DNA of 64,000 nucleotides, taken from contig CM076144.1 of assembly GCA_038025085.1 (NCBI GenBank), forward strand, positions 40,831,001-40,895,000, written 5' to 3'. Position 1 is the stretch's first letter; each line of letters opens with the position of its first letter. The notes under the pieces were generated by a model. The model was not told the DNA's origin, did not search any database, and saw only the letters and a list, made by a program, of their open reading frames with translations. This DNA comes from Tetragonia tetragonoides (Eukaryota; Streptophyta; Magnoliopsida; Caryophyllales; Aizoaceae). Made by a program: the position numbers and the translations under genes. Shown piece by piece: positions 48,521-61,515 of this stretch.

Positions 48521-49290
48521 ATTCTCCGAGACAAGATATGTGTGTTTGATCGCGTCCTTGGTCATAAACCATATATATGGGTGCCACTTCGAGGAATTTG
48601 ATTTCGAGCAAAGGACATGGGGTAAGCTTCTTGACCCTTTCCGTTGCAGCTCCCTATCCTCTATAATTGTACAGTATATTATGCTAAGGATGACAAGCTC
48701 TTTGTTTCCTTTCGGGAAGCTCCAGATATTTATGAGCTTAACTTTGGTACCACCAACACCCCAACTTGGTGCCATCATGATGTGTTCCATGGGGTTAAAT
48801 GTCTCCCATATTCTGCAAATGGGGCTCAATTCGACACCTATCCTGGTGTTGTCTTCAGATGGGGCCTTTGACATTGGAAGTATGGGCTTTGCTGAATCCA
48901 TAAAACTCTCTTACTCAAGTGATTTTGTTAAAAAGGACTACGATCTTCATTATTGCAGATATAATGGTCCATTCTTTCGCTTTGGCCATGATAAAGTGTG
49001 CATAATTCAGGGTTTGCTTTTTCTCAAAACTCGTCGCAAGCGTATTAGTCCTTTATCGCTGCTCCCCTACAAGAGTTTGCACCGCACCCTACAGCCTTTA
49101 CTCCATAAATGTCATCTCAGAAAAAGTAGTTGTAGATTTGTAGTTAATGTGTGCGAAGTGGACGATGCTGTTGCTTGGCCTATCCGGCTGAAGGTGCTTC
49201 AGTCATTTACTATTCCCATGGACTATGAGTATGCAGGGGAGTCCAGTCTTCTTATGGCTTCACTTTGTGATCCTTAGTGATTGTTGCTTC
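48518..49290 (+). pseudogene. Kelch-repeat gene remnant, 3' fragment
   Basis: One frame encodes HFEEFDFEQRTWGKL, a kelch strand ending in the usual W. After a shift near 48640, the frame at 48644-48871 encodes LFVSFREAPDIYELNFGTTN and HHDVFHGVKCLP, which reads as further blades or the tail of the same protein. Stops and frame changes follow to about 49290. No intact product is possible. F-box domain not seen; whether the gene was an F-box/kelch protein is unknown. Confidence 0.6.
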
Positions 49291-50266
49291 TTTCAACTCC
49301 AATTGTTCTTGGTAAATTTGTAAGGTTATCTTTGTTGGGGAAATTTGTGCAGAACAAAATAAACACACAACACAAGCAGTAAAAGAGTATCGAACACACG
49401 ATATTTTTACGTGGAAAACCCCTTTTAATAAAGGGTAAAAATCACGGTGCGGATCTCTACACACTAACAATAATCCACTATGATAATCAAGGGAGTACAA
49501 TAATATCCGAACACTATGCCAAACGACAAGTATACATTATCTCTACATCTAGTACAACTAGTAACGTCTACTAATTTGTACCCTCTCGGATGCCAGAGAT
49601 CTCACCAGATACATGTTGGTGAACCGGAATACCGTCTATTCCTGTGCCGGAACTATCTCCACCTCGATCATCCACCACATACACGAAACCACCACTTGAG
49701 AGTGTCTCCGATTCTGTGACCTCGACTTAGTCTCGGCTACCTCCATGAGTCGCTGCGCGCCACCCGAATCTCACACTTTCACTCATCCGTGGTTTGTGTC
49801 ACTCCACCATATCTAATTAGGTCTCCCCCTAATCAGATATCTCCTACTCTCAAGTCCCTCACCATGGACGAGAGCTTTCCATCACTACCAAAGAGAGACC
49901 CTCCCTCTCTTGGGCTTTCACTCTTGTTACCGCCTCTCACCAAGACAAGAAGGCCCCAACCTCCTTGCTCTCATTTTGCGGCAACCTCACTGGTGCACCA
50001 CTCCACAAATGGGCACACACTCAAATACAACCCCCCTTTGCTTCTTTTATCATGTGGAGATTGGCTCTTGGCTTCTCTCATAAGCCACTCCCAAAGCTTC
50101 TCCAACAAGCCAAAGCCCAAAGTCAACAAGTGGGGCCCTTCAACAATTAAGCACATGTGGTTAAAAAACACCACCACAACATCACAACCGAACTCATTTT
50201 CGGTTCTCTCTCTCATTTTTCTCTTTTACCTCAACTGGGTCCCACAAGTTGGGACTTACCCCAACA

Positions 50267-50477
50267 TATCTCCCCCTCACAACTTGTGGGATACTTGCTT
50301 CAGATCGACATCTTCATCCATGGCTTCCGTCAACACGTACTCGTCACCATCGAATCTGCACTTTCGGCACAAACTGTGTGTGTTCCCAAATTTCCCCAAA
50401 ACAGCAACAACAAACACTCCTCCCGGGTTCGTAACACTCGACCCGCCGGAAACGCAACCATCAGCTCTGATACCAGT
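50267..50477 (-). other. Internal region 1 of the tandem LTR element
   Basis: 211 bp. Minus strand: primer-binding site TGGTATCAGAGC (50464-50475) two bases from the LTR, a short leader, then a stretch encoding MDEDVDLKQVSHKL and the polypurine tract GTGAGGGGGAGATA (50267-50280). It looks like the two ends of a Copia internal region joined with everything between deleted. Confidence 0.85.
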
Positions 50478-51411
50478 TGTTGGGGAAATTTGCGCAGCAC
50501 AAAATAAACACACAACACAAGCAGTAAAAGAGTATCGAACACACGATATTTTTACGTGGAAAACCCCTTTCAACAAAGGGTAAAAACCAAGGTGCGGATC
50601 TCCACACACTAACAATAATCCACTATGATAATCAAGGGAGTACAACAAGATCCGAACACTATGCCAAACGACAAGTATACATTATCTCTACATCTAGTAC
50701 AACTAGTAACGCCTACTAATTTGTACCCTCTCGGATGCCAGAGATCTCACCAGATACATGTCGCTGAACCGGAATACCGTCTATTCCTGTGTCGGAACTA
50801 TCTCCACCTCGATCATCCACCACATACACGAAACCACCACTTGAGAGTCTCTCCGATTGTGTGACCCCGACTTAGTCTCGGCTACCTCCATGAGCCGCTG
50901 CACGCCACCCGAATCTCACACTCTCACTCATCCTTGGTTTGCGTCACTCCACCATATCTAATTAGGTCTCCTCCTAATCAGATATCTCCTACTCTCAAGT
51001 CTATCACCATGGACGAGAGCTTTCAATCACTACCGAAGAGAGACCCTCCCTCTCTTGGGCTTTCACTCTTGTTACCGCCTCTCACCAAGACAAGGAGGCC
51101 CCAGCCTCCTTGCTCTCATTTTGCGGCAACCTCACTGGTGCACCACTCCACAAATGGGCACACACTCAAATACAGCCCCCCTTTGCTTCTTTTATCATCT
51201 GGAGATTGGCTTTTGGCTTCTCTCATAAGCCACTCCCAAAGCTTCTCCAACAAGCCAAAGCCCAAAGTCAACAAGTGGGGCCCTTCAACAATTAAGCACA
51301 TGTGGTTAAAAAACACCACCACAACATCACAACTGAACTCATTTTCGGTTCTCTCTTACATTTTTCTCTTTTACCTCAACTGGGTCCCGCAAGTTGGGAC
51401 TTACCTCAACA

Positions 51412-51621
51412 TATCTCCCCCTCACAACTTGTGGGATACTTGCTTCAGATCGACATCTTCATCCATGGCTTCCGTCAACACGTACTCGCCACCGTCAGAT
51501 ATGCACTTTCGGCACAAACTGTGGGTGTTTCCAAAGTTCCCAAAACAGCAACAACAAACACTCCTCCCGAGTCCGCAACACCCGACCCGCAGGGAACGCA
51601 ACCATCAGCTCTGATAGCAGT
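51412..51621 (-). other. Internal region 2 of the tandem LTR element
   Basis: 210 bp, close copy of internal region 1. The primer-binding site carries one change (TGCTATCAGAGC at 51608-51619), which would weaken tRNA pairing. The polypurine tract is conserved at 51412-51425. Confidence 0.85.
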
Positions 51622-52778
51622 TGTTGGGGAAATTTGCGCGGCACAAAATAAACATACAACACAAGCAGTAAAAGAGTATCGAACACACGATATTTTTACG
51701 TGGAAAACCCCTGTCAACAAAGGGTAAAAACCGGATCACCGCACACTAACAATAATCCACTATGATAATCAAGGGAGTACAACAATATCCGAACACTATG
51801 CCAAACGACAAGTATACATTATCTCTACATCTAGTACAACTAGTAACATCTACTAATTTGTACCCTCTCGGATGCCAGAGATCTCACTAGATACATGTCG
51901 CTGAACCGGAATACCGTCTATTCCTGTACCGGAACTATCTTCACCTCGATCATCCACCAAATACACGAAACCACCACTTGAGAGTCTCTCCGATTGTGCT
52001 ACCCCGACTTAGTCTCGGCTACCTCCATGAGCCGCTGCACGCCACCCGAATCTCACACTCTCACTCATTCTTGGTTTGTGTCACTCCACCATATCTAATT
52101 AGGTCTTCCCCTAATCAGATATCTCCTACTCTCAAGTCCCTCGCCATGGACGAGAGCTTTCCATCACTACCGAAGAGAGACCCTCCCTCTCTTGGGCTTT
52201 CACTCTTGTTACCGCCTCTCACCAAGACAAGAAGGCCCCAGCCTCCTTGCTCTCATTTTGCGGCAACCTCACTGGTGCACCACTCCACAAATGGGCACAC
52301 ACTCAAATACAACCCCCCTTTGCTTCTTTTATCATGTGGAGATTGGCTCTTGGCTTCTCTCATAAGCCACTCCCAAAGCTTCTCCAACAAGCCAATGCCC
52401 AAAGTCAACAAGTGAGGCCCTTCAACAATTAAGCACATGTGGTTAAAAAACACCACCACAACATCGCAACCGAACTTATTTTCGATTCTCTCTCTCATTT
52501 TTCTCTTTTACCTCAACTGGGTCCCACAAGTTGGAACTTACCCCAACAATCTTTGATGTTTTGGTCCGTCCTTGGATGTCCTGGTTCGTGGTTGTCTATT
52601 GCCTCCTTTTATGAAGTTCATTTTTGCTCTGCTGGTCTCTTCTGTCAAAACATGAAGGCTGCCTAAGCCTAAGCATAGTAGTCTAATATGATGACTGTCT
52701 TTGGTCGAGGAAATTTTGGTGTAATCAATATGTTTTATATGAGTAATGGATTATATAGTTTAATGAGATTAGAGTTTA

Positions 52779-53060
52779 CTCCCTCCATTTCCTTATAATA
52801 TAAAACATATTTTGACTTTATTTTTGTTTCATAAAACATAAGGCATGTTTTGACTTTTAACACTTCCCAATGAGTATTTATTGCTAGTTTTCCCACTATA
52901 TCCTTCATTTTTCTTGTCATTTACTTTTTTTTCTCTCTCCACTGTTGCATTTAATGCTCAAAGATAGTTTAGTCTTTTTGCCATTAGTTTTTCTTGAATT
53001 CACAATTTCTTAATTTGCGTGCAAAGCTAATAAACGACTTATATTATGAAGCGGATGGAG
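52779..53060. mobile_element. Stowaway-type (Tc1/mariner) MITE
   Basis: The left end CTCCCTCCATTTCC and the right end (reverse-complemented CTCCATCCGCTTC) are the standard Stowaway inverted repeats. TA flanks lie on both sides (52777-52778, 53061-53062). 282 bp, AT-rich, no coding capacity. Confidence 0.88.
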
Positions 53061-53062
53061 TA

Positions 53063-53584
53063 TTTTTCAACTAGTTGCTATTGAGGATCATTTTAGTTAT
53101 GGACTATGATGAAATGTTATTTCTGAGTAAGGTCTTTAGTGGGAGCTTCATGAGAGGCACTGGAGTAAATGGTATAGATTTAGTGAAGTTGATTAGAGAG
53201 AAAGAGAAGAAACATGATACTTTTCAGAAATCGAAATTCTTGATCAATAAAGGAACAATATCAACATGTGGTACATATATAATGGTGAAAAACAAATTAC
53301 AACTATTTCCCACCGACTTACCGCTTATCATTAGAAAAAAGGAAAAAAAAAATCTAATATACATCATAATACAAGGAAATCACTCTAGTAAGCAAAGACA
53401 TATATCCAAAGAATAATACCCCATCTGTCCGGATATAATTGTCACGTCATACTTCACCCTAAAGTTTTAGATCTTTACCTTAAATATTCACTCCTGTTGA
53501 CAGCAGAAGCACACAATGTATGTGACCGTTATTCTCGGACATCCCTAAATTAGTCTATGTAACAATTAAATCCGGAAAAGTATC
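53063..53584. other. Intergenic DNA downstream of ankyrin copy B
   Basis: AT-rich. A short piece near 53415-53470 (CCCATCTGTCCGGATATAATTG) looks like a broken Stowaway end. The open frame at 53075-53416 has no family motif and is probably chance. Confidence 0.4.
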
Positions 53585-56500
53585 TCAGTGCAGTATACGA
53601 TTGCTTCGCTTACGGAAGATACCAAATCCGTATGTTGCACGTGTTATGTCGACTAGAAGGCGAAATTGTAAGAAGATAAACAAAGTCACCGGCACACTTG
53701 CTGATCCACATACTAAACGAAGCATCCATGGTTTCTTCTCACCAAACACAAGGTAAAAAGCAGCACCAGAAGCGACCATTAACGATGTGATGGAGATGAA
53801 GAGAGAGGTAAGACCGATAACCAACCTCTTAGGTAGAGCATGAAGAAAATCAGCTTCTGAATACCGCGAAGTGAGGGTGGACAAAAACATTAAGATTGAG
53901 GTCACCGATGAGAACAATGAGATTCCGTCAAAAATCCCAAAAACTGCAAAGGCTCTCTGTTGATGCTGCTGCTCCTGGATAAATAACGGGACGCCATTAT
54001 CTTGGTCATTTCCACCAGGTACTGATATGGCTGCAGTAAACACCACTGTGGCAATGAGTGCAGCTACAACTGTGCAAGAAGTAGCTGTTTCTTTCATCCA
54101 CTTTTCTCCTTCCCTAACCAAGTTTTCATGTGTCTTACTGAAAAGAAAGGCCGGAGTTTTCCCTTTCGCATTTTTGGACACCTTGTAGGCAGGCTGCACA
54201 ATATTTTCCACTTCCTAGATGCATATACAGAGGTAATTAGTGAAGAGTTACTCCTAGAAACAGCTTCTGAATCATATTTGAAAAAGATAATCGGTTTTCT
54301 AAATCTGGATGCTATGTGCATGTTTGATCATGTTCATGAAAAGAAAATGCAGAACTGAACTTTGATGGAAATACCTGAAACCATTGCAACTCTCGTTGCA
54401 TTTGTAAAGCTGCGCCTGGGACAAGATTGAGGCGGTCCATAGGTGGTAATTCTCCAGCCAAATGCAATATATTATTCCCTTTTGCATCAATATTACTTGT
54501 AACCAAATATTTATAGTTACTCATTTGATATATGAGGTTAAAAACATTCTCACGTCGATACATGACTGCTAACTGGAAGACATTATGGTTTTCTTCATCA
54601 GAAGACCAAATTGCAGGAGGAAACACCTCAACAATCTCCTCTATGATCTCATGGATACCTAGTTTTGCGGAAAGGTGAAGCGGTTGTTGAAACATTAACA
54701 ATGCCTCAGCATCGTCCAACTCTGCGATTTCCCGGCACAAGCATTTGACCAATTCAAGAGCATAGTAGTGCCTCTGTTTTGCTGATTTGACGTCCTTCAA
54801 GTAGGCAACTGAATGAAAAACTTAAATAATTTCATGCACACAACCAAAGCATTTCGCTTTAAATGCAACAATAAAACACTACACATTAAATCACTTATAA
54901 CTTGTTTCTGGATTACCAATGAATTTGATCTTGGTTACTACAAGCTAAAGTGACTCACAGACAAACATTTTGGCCCTGATGCCACAATAACGCAAGTGAT
55001 TTAGTGATTGAATTCCCAAAATTTGAAAATTGCAGAAACTAAATAAAATTATCTTCCAAAGACTATCAAGTATCAGTCCTTCACAGAAAATGTGAGCACT
55101 ACCATAAAGTAGATAACCATAAGAAAAGCTTTTTCCAACATCAACAACGACCTCTAACTTCATTACAAGAAGAAAGTCGGATCATGTGTCTCGGTAGGGG
55201 ATGGACATTGGACTGTACAACAACAAATCAATGTGGATCCTGTCTAAAATTGAATCTGGGAGGGTAAGAAGCAGCTTTGTCTATGAGACTGTGACAAACA
55301 AAAACAAAACAAACAAAAAAAGCTAGTGATGAGGATGTGGAACTTACGAGGACGGAACAAAGAATCCCAAAACGTTAGATGGTGGTATCCACTTGGAAAT
55401 GCATTCGGCATCCCAGCTAGAACACTTAAAGGGGAGCCCAAATCACGTTGCTCCATGGTGGCCAGGTCAGGGTACTGCTCAACCAAATCAACAGCAATAT
55501 CTGTTCACATAATAATTTAGGACAGGGGCAAAGAGATGTAAGAGAAGTAAGTTATCTCAAGTTAAGTGGGATACAATGGCAACAACTAGCAAAAAAAGTA
55601 CATCTGTTCTCCTACACAATCCTTCCACCATAATTTTTGAGTGAGGATAGAAGCACAAGTCATGTCCTAATTATAATATCAACATATAAAGGCACTAGTT
55701 ATCAACATTTATCCAGCTCTTGACTAAAAGTCCTGTAATATAATGACTAAAATTCAATGCCCGGAATAGCTATAATAAAAATAGAGACACTGTTTGAAAA
55801 AAATCAGAATATACTACAAAATTGAGATTATCTGCATTTAATATAAGTTCAAGACACATAAGAGCCCAAAATAAATATTGACTCGACTAATCCATAAATC
55901 CTAACAGAAAAATAAACAGGCACTCAAAACAAGTGTGGCTTCGAGCATCATCGACCAACTCCTTATCAATCTTGATTCATATCATTATGAACAGCAGTAA
56001 ACCAAATTGATTGACTAGAATATAACAAGTTAGAATGAGGATAGATTTGAACATGTGAATAAGGTCCCTATAAAGCCAACAATATAAGCCCCCAAACCAA
56101 AAAAAGAAGCCCCCAAATGGTTTAATTATGTGATGTCAGTCCAACCTGGACAAACCTAAATTGTTTAGCAAATAAATAAGAAAAACAATTAAGTACTCAC
56201 CATATAGATCAGCAAAAATGGCAGAAATAAGGAGCTTAACGCCAGAGTCACCAGAGAAGGGACTAGGTTCAATGTCATTTCTGGTAACAACTAACAAATA
56301 TAAAACCATATCCCTATGGCCATATTGAGCAGCTTTATGAATTGGAAAACCTGATTTGCCTGCTATGTTCGGCAAATCTGGATTCTTGTTCACTAGTAAC
56401 TTGGCCGCTTCAGTGTTGCCAACCATAGCAGCCACTGAAAGTGCAGTGTCACCATTCACATCAGTAAGTGTCAGCTCCTCCGACAACATCATTCGCACCA

Positions 56501-57999
56501 AGTTCTCCATGAAGTCTATGGCTTTTCCAGTTCCGACCGCTATGTGGAGTGTTGTTTCTGATGCTATAGTAATTTTGGCAGTTAAGGCTTCAGGATATTC
56601 ATCAAGGAATGTCTTTGCAGCTTTCCAGTTTCCTTCAAGGGCTGCTTTGTACAATGGCAAATAGTTACCAATATCAGTCAACTTGTTATCCACCCTCCAT
56701 CTTGTTTGCCGGGATGCTGGAAAGTGAAAATGCATAAGCATTAGTAAACCTGTCAATATATACAATTACATTGAATAGTATATCCCATTCCTCAACCTTT
56801 CAGAGTCTCTAACAGTAGTCTAGCCTCCATATAACCAGGCCGGTTAGAATCAAGTTTGCTCCTATTAATTGACTACATAATCATTATATTAATGATTTTA
56901 GCATTTCCTCACAATGAATAACCTCTTTCCTATCACAGTTTATGCGCCATCACATGCATCCTGATGCGACTGTCTTGTAACGTTCAAGTCCAACCCCCAG
57001 TTAAGAAAATTCTACTGATGAATATGATTAAGGTAATTGACTAATTGGCCTGTTACCCCTAGTGGGATAAATGCCTGCTTGATCATAAACTTCTATTTCC
57101 ATTTAAAAGAGTAGCAGACTATATATTAGAACCAGATGAAGTGGCCACAGCCACACTAGTATGCATAATGGTTGGAAAGAGTCACCAGTGAAATACTTAA
57201 ATTGAAAGGTTGGTAGTCATTTTAGGATAATGTGCTAGTGATTTGTGGCGTAACAACTTTCATAAGACCCCACACTAAGTGTCTGTGTGTGCGCACAATA
57301 CCTTCTTCGTTTTTCCTTTCTACACTTGGTAGTGTATGTTTCGAGTTGAGACTTGAAGTGTAAGTGGGAGTTTGTCATAACTTGATAAGATGTTCATATA
57401 TGGTCGTGATCATGCATCTTATATATCTTTTCTGAAGGTAATAATAGGCTTACACCCAAGCCAAGGCATCTCACGCTTGCAGGTTCACCCCCATCTCGGA
57501 TTAGACCACAATTGGGTGTATAAATGACGCCCCACACCGAAACCCCCACCCCAAACCAGTTGGGATTTCGGACAAAATGTTGGCGCCCCCAAGTTTCTTT
57601 CACAATAAACTATAGGAATCCTAGTGCTTGAACTTGGGACCTCTTGTTAGAAAGTACCTACTGCCTAGATGATTGCTAGAACAAATGCTTTTGGTGGCTA
57701 TGAACATGTATACTGTATATAAACCTATTGAGTAATGGGTAAGATTAACTACTGGTATCAAAATAGAAACCACAATTGACCTTAAATGCAATAAATACTA
57801 GGAGTATTAGCTAGACTGTAACAAAAATAAAACTGAAACTTGAATACCAAAGTTCTGAACTTGAAAATAAATTTACCAACATTGCATTTGAGAGCTTAAT
57901 ATAATGAAATTTTCCGAAGATGATCAGCTTATTACCTATCCTCATTCTCCCCATGTGGCCACCTCTTGTAGCAAAATTTGATGATGCTGCAACTCCCAT
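53585..57999 (-). CDS. Ankyrin-repeat protein with PGG domain (ACD6/ITN1-like), copy B, intact
   Basis: Plant membrane protein of the family that includes ACD6 and ITN1, which act in salicylic-acid defence and salt response; the role of this member is unknown. Exons on minus: 57936-57999, 56201-56716, 55348-55500, 54375-54808, 53585-54214; 598 aa plus stop, all GT-AG. It starts [14 protein letters not shown]. Ankyrin repeats span about residues 33-175 ([37 protein letters not shown]). Exon 4 gives a second block ([30 protein letters not shown]). The PGG domain has [19 protein letters not shown] (PGG at 455-457), followed by three more hydrophobic spans, for four membrane helices. Exon lengths match copies A and C. 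Among the three copies it is the only one with no lesion. Confidence 0.93.
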
Positions 58000-58116
58000 C
58001 CTACTCGGTCGCCACCTTTGCTTTTTTCGCTTTCGTTTGAGAAGCTTCTCTCTCCCTCTCTTTGGTCCTCAATTGCTCACAACTGCCATACTATGTTGTT
58101 GATTTCATATCATCCC

Positions 58117-58124
58117 CTTATATA
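58117..58124 (-). promoter_or_regulatory. Candidate TATA box of ankyrin copy B
   Basis: TATATAAG on the minus strand, about 120 bp upstream of the ATG at 57999-57997, followed by a CT/GA-rich leader. Position and sequence suit a plant core promoter; transcription start not shown. Confidence 0.5.
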
Positions 58125-58419
58125 ATACCCTTCTCTTTCCTAGCACCTGTGAGTTAGTTTCAAAATGAAATGGATGATACAGATATAAGTGGCAGCTCTT
58201 TATGAATTTGAGAAATACAGCAGAATATTATAAATTAGGACAAAAACAAATCTGAATCTTGAATACAAGACATGGGTCTGGACTCTTGTCTATAATCAAA
58301 GAATGAATATGCATGAGAGAGAGATTACTTCTTTAATTTGTGCAGCTGAATTCTGAATTCTCTCTCATCTCTGATCCAACCTCAACCACATCACTTACAG
58401 ATGCAGCCGTGCAAGAATC

Positions 58420-58453
58420 AGTGCCAGTGCCAGTGCCAGTGCCAGTGCCAGTG
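58420..58453. repeat. (GTGCCA)n hexamer microsatellite
   Basis: Five to six tandem GTGCCA units about 420 bp upstream of ankyrin copy B. Confidence 0.9.
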
Positions 58454-59935
58454 GCTCAAATACTGTTAAGAGTACTACCAAAATCATTGCTGCTTTCTTT
58501 GTCTAGTCTTTTTCATATCTTTTTGTGTTTTTCAATAGGGGTCCTTTTCTTATCTTAAACATAACTCTGAAAGGGAACTTTTTTCACTAGCTTTTTTTAC
58601 TTGGGCCAAACTTTTGCTTTGCTAATGGAATCTAAGGCTAAGATTTTGTTCGGAGGAAGGTATATACATACAACTTGCTTTTCACAATTACTCTTATGTG
58701 TTCTTTTTTCCCTTATTCACTTTTCTTTTACATCCGTTTTTTTTCTCCTACCTATTTTCCTTTTTAGTAATACTTTAAGTATTAAAAGACCCATTTATCC
58801 TTACTTTTTCTTGTCATCATTATTATCCAACCCACTAATAACTCACACTCTCTCTCATGTTAAAGTAAGGGCAAATAATAAATTTTTGTTCCAAAAGCAA
58901 CTCTCATTAAACTTCGTGCAAAAGAAGTAATTAGGAGAAAAAAGAACGGAGGAAGTAAAATTTTAAAAAAAAAATATTTCGAAAAAGAATTAAACAATCA
59001 TGGGTCTCGGTTACGTTTATTAACAACGATTAGTAGTTGAACACGTGCAAGTTGCAATGCATGATTTGGTGACGATTCTCTATATTATATGATGATTGCT
59101 AATTGGTATGCTCAAAATAGTTGTACTACAAATTCCAAAAAAAAATATATCCTCATATCCTATAAGCATTATTATAGAGATAACATATTTTGTTATGTGA
59201 CTAAATATATTATTTTGATAGTTGACTAAAAATATTTTTATATATACTTCTCTTTCTAATATACTTTCGAATCAAATTTGATGACACATAAATTAATAAT
59301 TTTTTAATTGCTTAAGAAAAGTTATATGTAATTCAAAAGTGCAATACAAATGTAGATTTAGTCCTTTCATACTTTTAGTAGTTTATTCTAAATCATACTC
59401 TATTTTTCCTTTATCAAACAAATTTATTTATTTCTTCTATTTTGTTAATGCTCAATTATGTGACAAATCTATGTGACACATTATACTCTCAAAATATGTC
59501 AACTTTATGCAAGACGTGAGATTTTCAAAATTCAAATATATTTTGTTATTTAGTGAATTCAGATTCTCCCAATTTTCTCGATTTTACTTTTGTCCAATTT
59601 CTTTCGATTTTCTCCTTCCAATTTCTCCCTCTTTTGCCTAGGCTAAACACTTGCTCAACATTTCGGAATTTTATGATATGTAACAAGAAATTTATAGTTT
59701 GTTATAAATTTAATCATTACATAAGGTCCCAATCTTAGCATAACTCTTTTACTTTTGATTTGTTCCTTGTTATTGATTTGGACTTGCTATTTTCATTTTA
59801 AATTTTGATTAGACATATAACCTAATTAATCTTGAAATTTGATTGGACATGTTGTTTTCATCTTGAAATTTGATTAGACATATAACTTAATTAATCATAC
59901 ACATATCAAATAATATATACCTCCTGAATTTTTAA

Positions 59936-59936
<1 letters not shown>

Positions 59937-59977
<41 letters not shown>
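59937..59977. repeat. (AAT)n microsatellite
   Basis: About 13 AAT/ATA triplets, followed by CGT and TTG triplet runs to about 60030. Confidence 0.95.
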
Positions 59978-61515
59978 CATCGTCGTCGTTGTTGTCATTG
60001 CTGCTTTTGTTGTTGTTGTTTCGTTGTCCTCATTGTTGTTGGTATTAATACTAATTATTATTATTATTGTTGTTGGTGTGATATTATCATTTATTTATTT
60101 TTCAAAATGAATATAAAATTTTCAACTTAAAAATATTATAAAAGGAAATTGGATACTCACAAGTCACAACTAGTCGGAGTACCCAATGGATCAATTATGA
60201 AAATTTAGAAATACTGTAGGTAACAATTAGGTCCAATTATAAGTCCCAAAATCAAAATTCAGTACCAATTGAATTTAATTTCGAATACAAATATCCAACC
60301 GAATACCAATTATTATCACCTTTGCCATGCACTACACCATTATCTTAATCATCCCTTGTTGTCTACCATTTATTATATGCCTATGATGTGCCTACTATTT
60401 TGGCTCCACATTACATGTGATTATACCACATGTTTATAGAGTTGAGTAATTCTGGTTAAAAGGGTGGGTTCGAGTTGAATTGGAGCAAATTTTAATTGAT
60501 ATTAAAAAGTATCTAATTAATGTAAAGTGATAGAAAATCACTTTTATACTAAATTTAATAAATACAACGAGTTTGAATCAAGTTCGATTTGAATTTCTCT
60601 GAGTCACTACGGATTGAGTTCATATCAAATTATCGGATCCAGTTGCGTATTACCAAATCCATTCCTTCACTTTTTAAATGTATCACATTGAGCGGTACCA
60701 CATTACAAAATGTCAAATTACCACTGTATCATCCATCAACGTTTCCGATTTTATCTTTACTCTAATATTAGCATCGTAAAAGAAGAGACGAATATGGGTA
60801 TGGACCTAAATACCACCACCACTCACTTGAATTAATACGACCCGTTTTTTTATGGAGTTGTCAACTTGCATGTCAATTCTACCATTGTTCTAATTTTTCT
60901 CTCTTTTTCCACATTCTCATTTCCACTCTATGTTTTCACTCTCTTTTTTCACATTCTCGTTTTAACTCTCTTCATTTGCTTTTCTTATTATCTTTCATTC
61001 TCACTTCCATCATCGAGGGTTTGTATCGTCGAAATAACTAATGTTAGGGGTCTGTATGACCTTTATTGTCAAACTATGATTTACATTTCATCCTCTCAAA
61101 TTTTCTAGTAAGATAAGATTGACTATCCAAAGAATAAATTTCCCTTCCAATGAATTAATTATCACCACAAATTCAATTCCTTTTTAACTACAGTTCATCA
61201 TACTTTCCTAATTGCAAAATGCTCGATCTTATTATATTTGCAAGCCTAAATCCCTAATCTTTCTTTTCACCTGATCCTTATGAGATAACAAGCTAATTAC
61301 TACTGCAGATGATGTGACAATTGCCACATGACATGGAAACACGATTTTCCTCGTCACGAATAGAGACTCATAGAATTATTAAATTATGATTTAACTTCTT
61401 TTTTCACTCTTGAAAGTAGAAGCACAATTGACCACTATTATTAAAAAAAATGACTATCTTCTCCCGATAATCCAAGATAGTATTGTGACAATTCATTTTG
61501 AGCAGGGAGTATCTC

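Larger units (their letters stand above)
49333..52548 (-). mobile_element. Tandem short LTR retrotransposon: three LTRs, two ~210-bp internal regions
   Basis: Order on the plus strand: LTR 49333-50266, internal 50267-50477, LTR 50478-51411, internal 51412-51621, LTR 51622-52548. LTRs are 927-934 bp and start TGTTGGGGAAATTTG and end CCCCAACA (the middle one CCTCAACA). Each internal region has, on the minus strand, a primer-binding site complementary to initiator tRNA-Met next to one LTR and a polypurine tract (GTGAGGGGGAGATA) next to the other. The element therefore runs on the minus strand. The outer flanks are a perfect 5-bp duplication, ATCTT (49328-49332, 52549-52553). No gag or pol: a TRIM/SMART-like non-autonomous element with unusually long LTRs. 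Confidence 0.93.
58130..61515. other. Intergenic DNA between ankyrin copies B and C
   Basis: AT-rich and gene-free. It contains a hexamer repeat (58420-58453), an (AAT)n tract (59937-59977), and what look like broken Stowaway ends near 58940-58960 (ACGGAGGAAGTA) and 61480-61510 (GACAATTCATTTTGAGCAGGGAGTA). Open frames such as 58601-58930 and 60866-61108 are Phe/Leu/Ser-rich chance frames. Possible worn MITE fragments with GAATACC units lie near 60150-60320. Confidence 0.45.

Noticed and set aside
48483..49277. 264-codon plus-strand frame taken as an intact gene
   Set aside because: It mixes the end of the foldback element with one of at least two frames of the kelch remnant; the family signal switches frame at about 48640, so it is not a real protein.
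49516..52666. Long open frames in and across the tandem LTR element (for example 264 codons at 49789-50583 and 226 at 50934-51614)
   Set aside because: They lie in non-coding LTR and leader sequence, antisense to the direction of the element, repeat with the LTR unit, and are rich in Ser/Pro/His/Thr with no domain. They are open by chance of composition.
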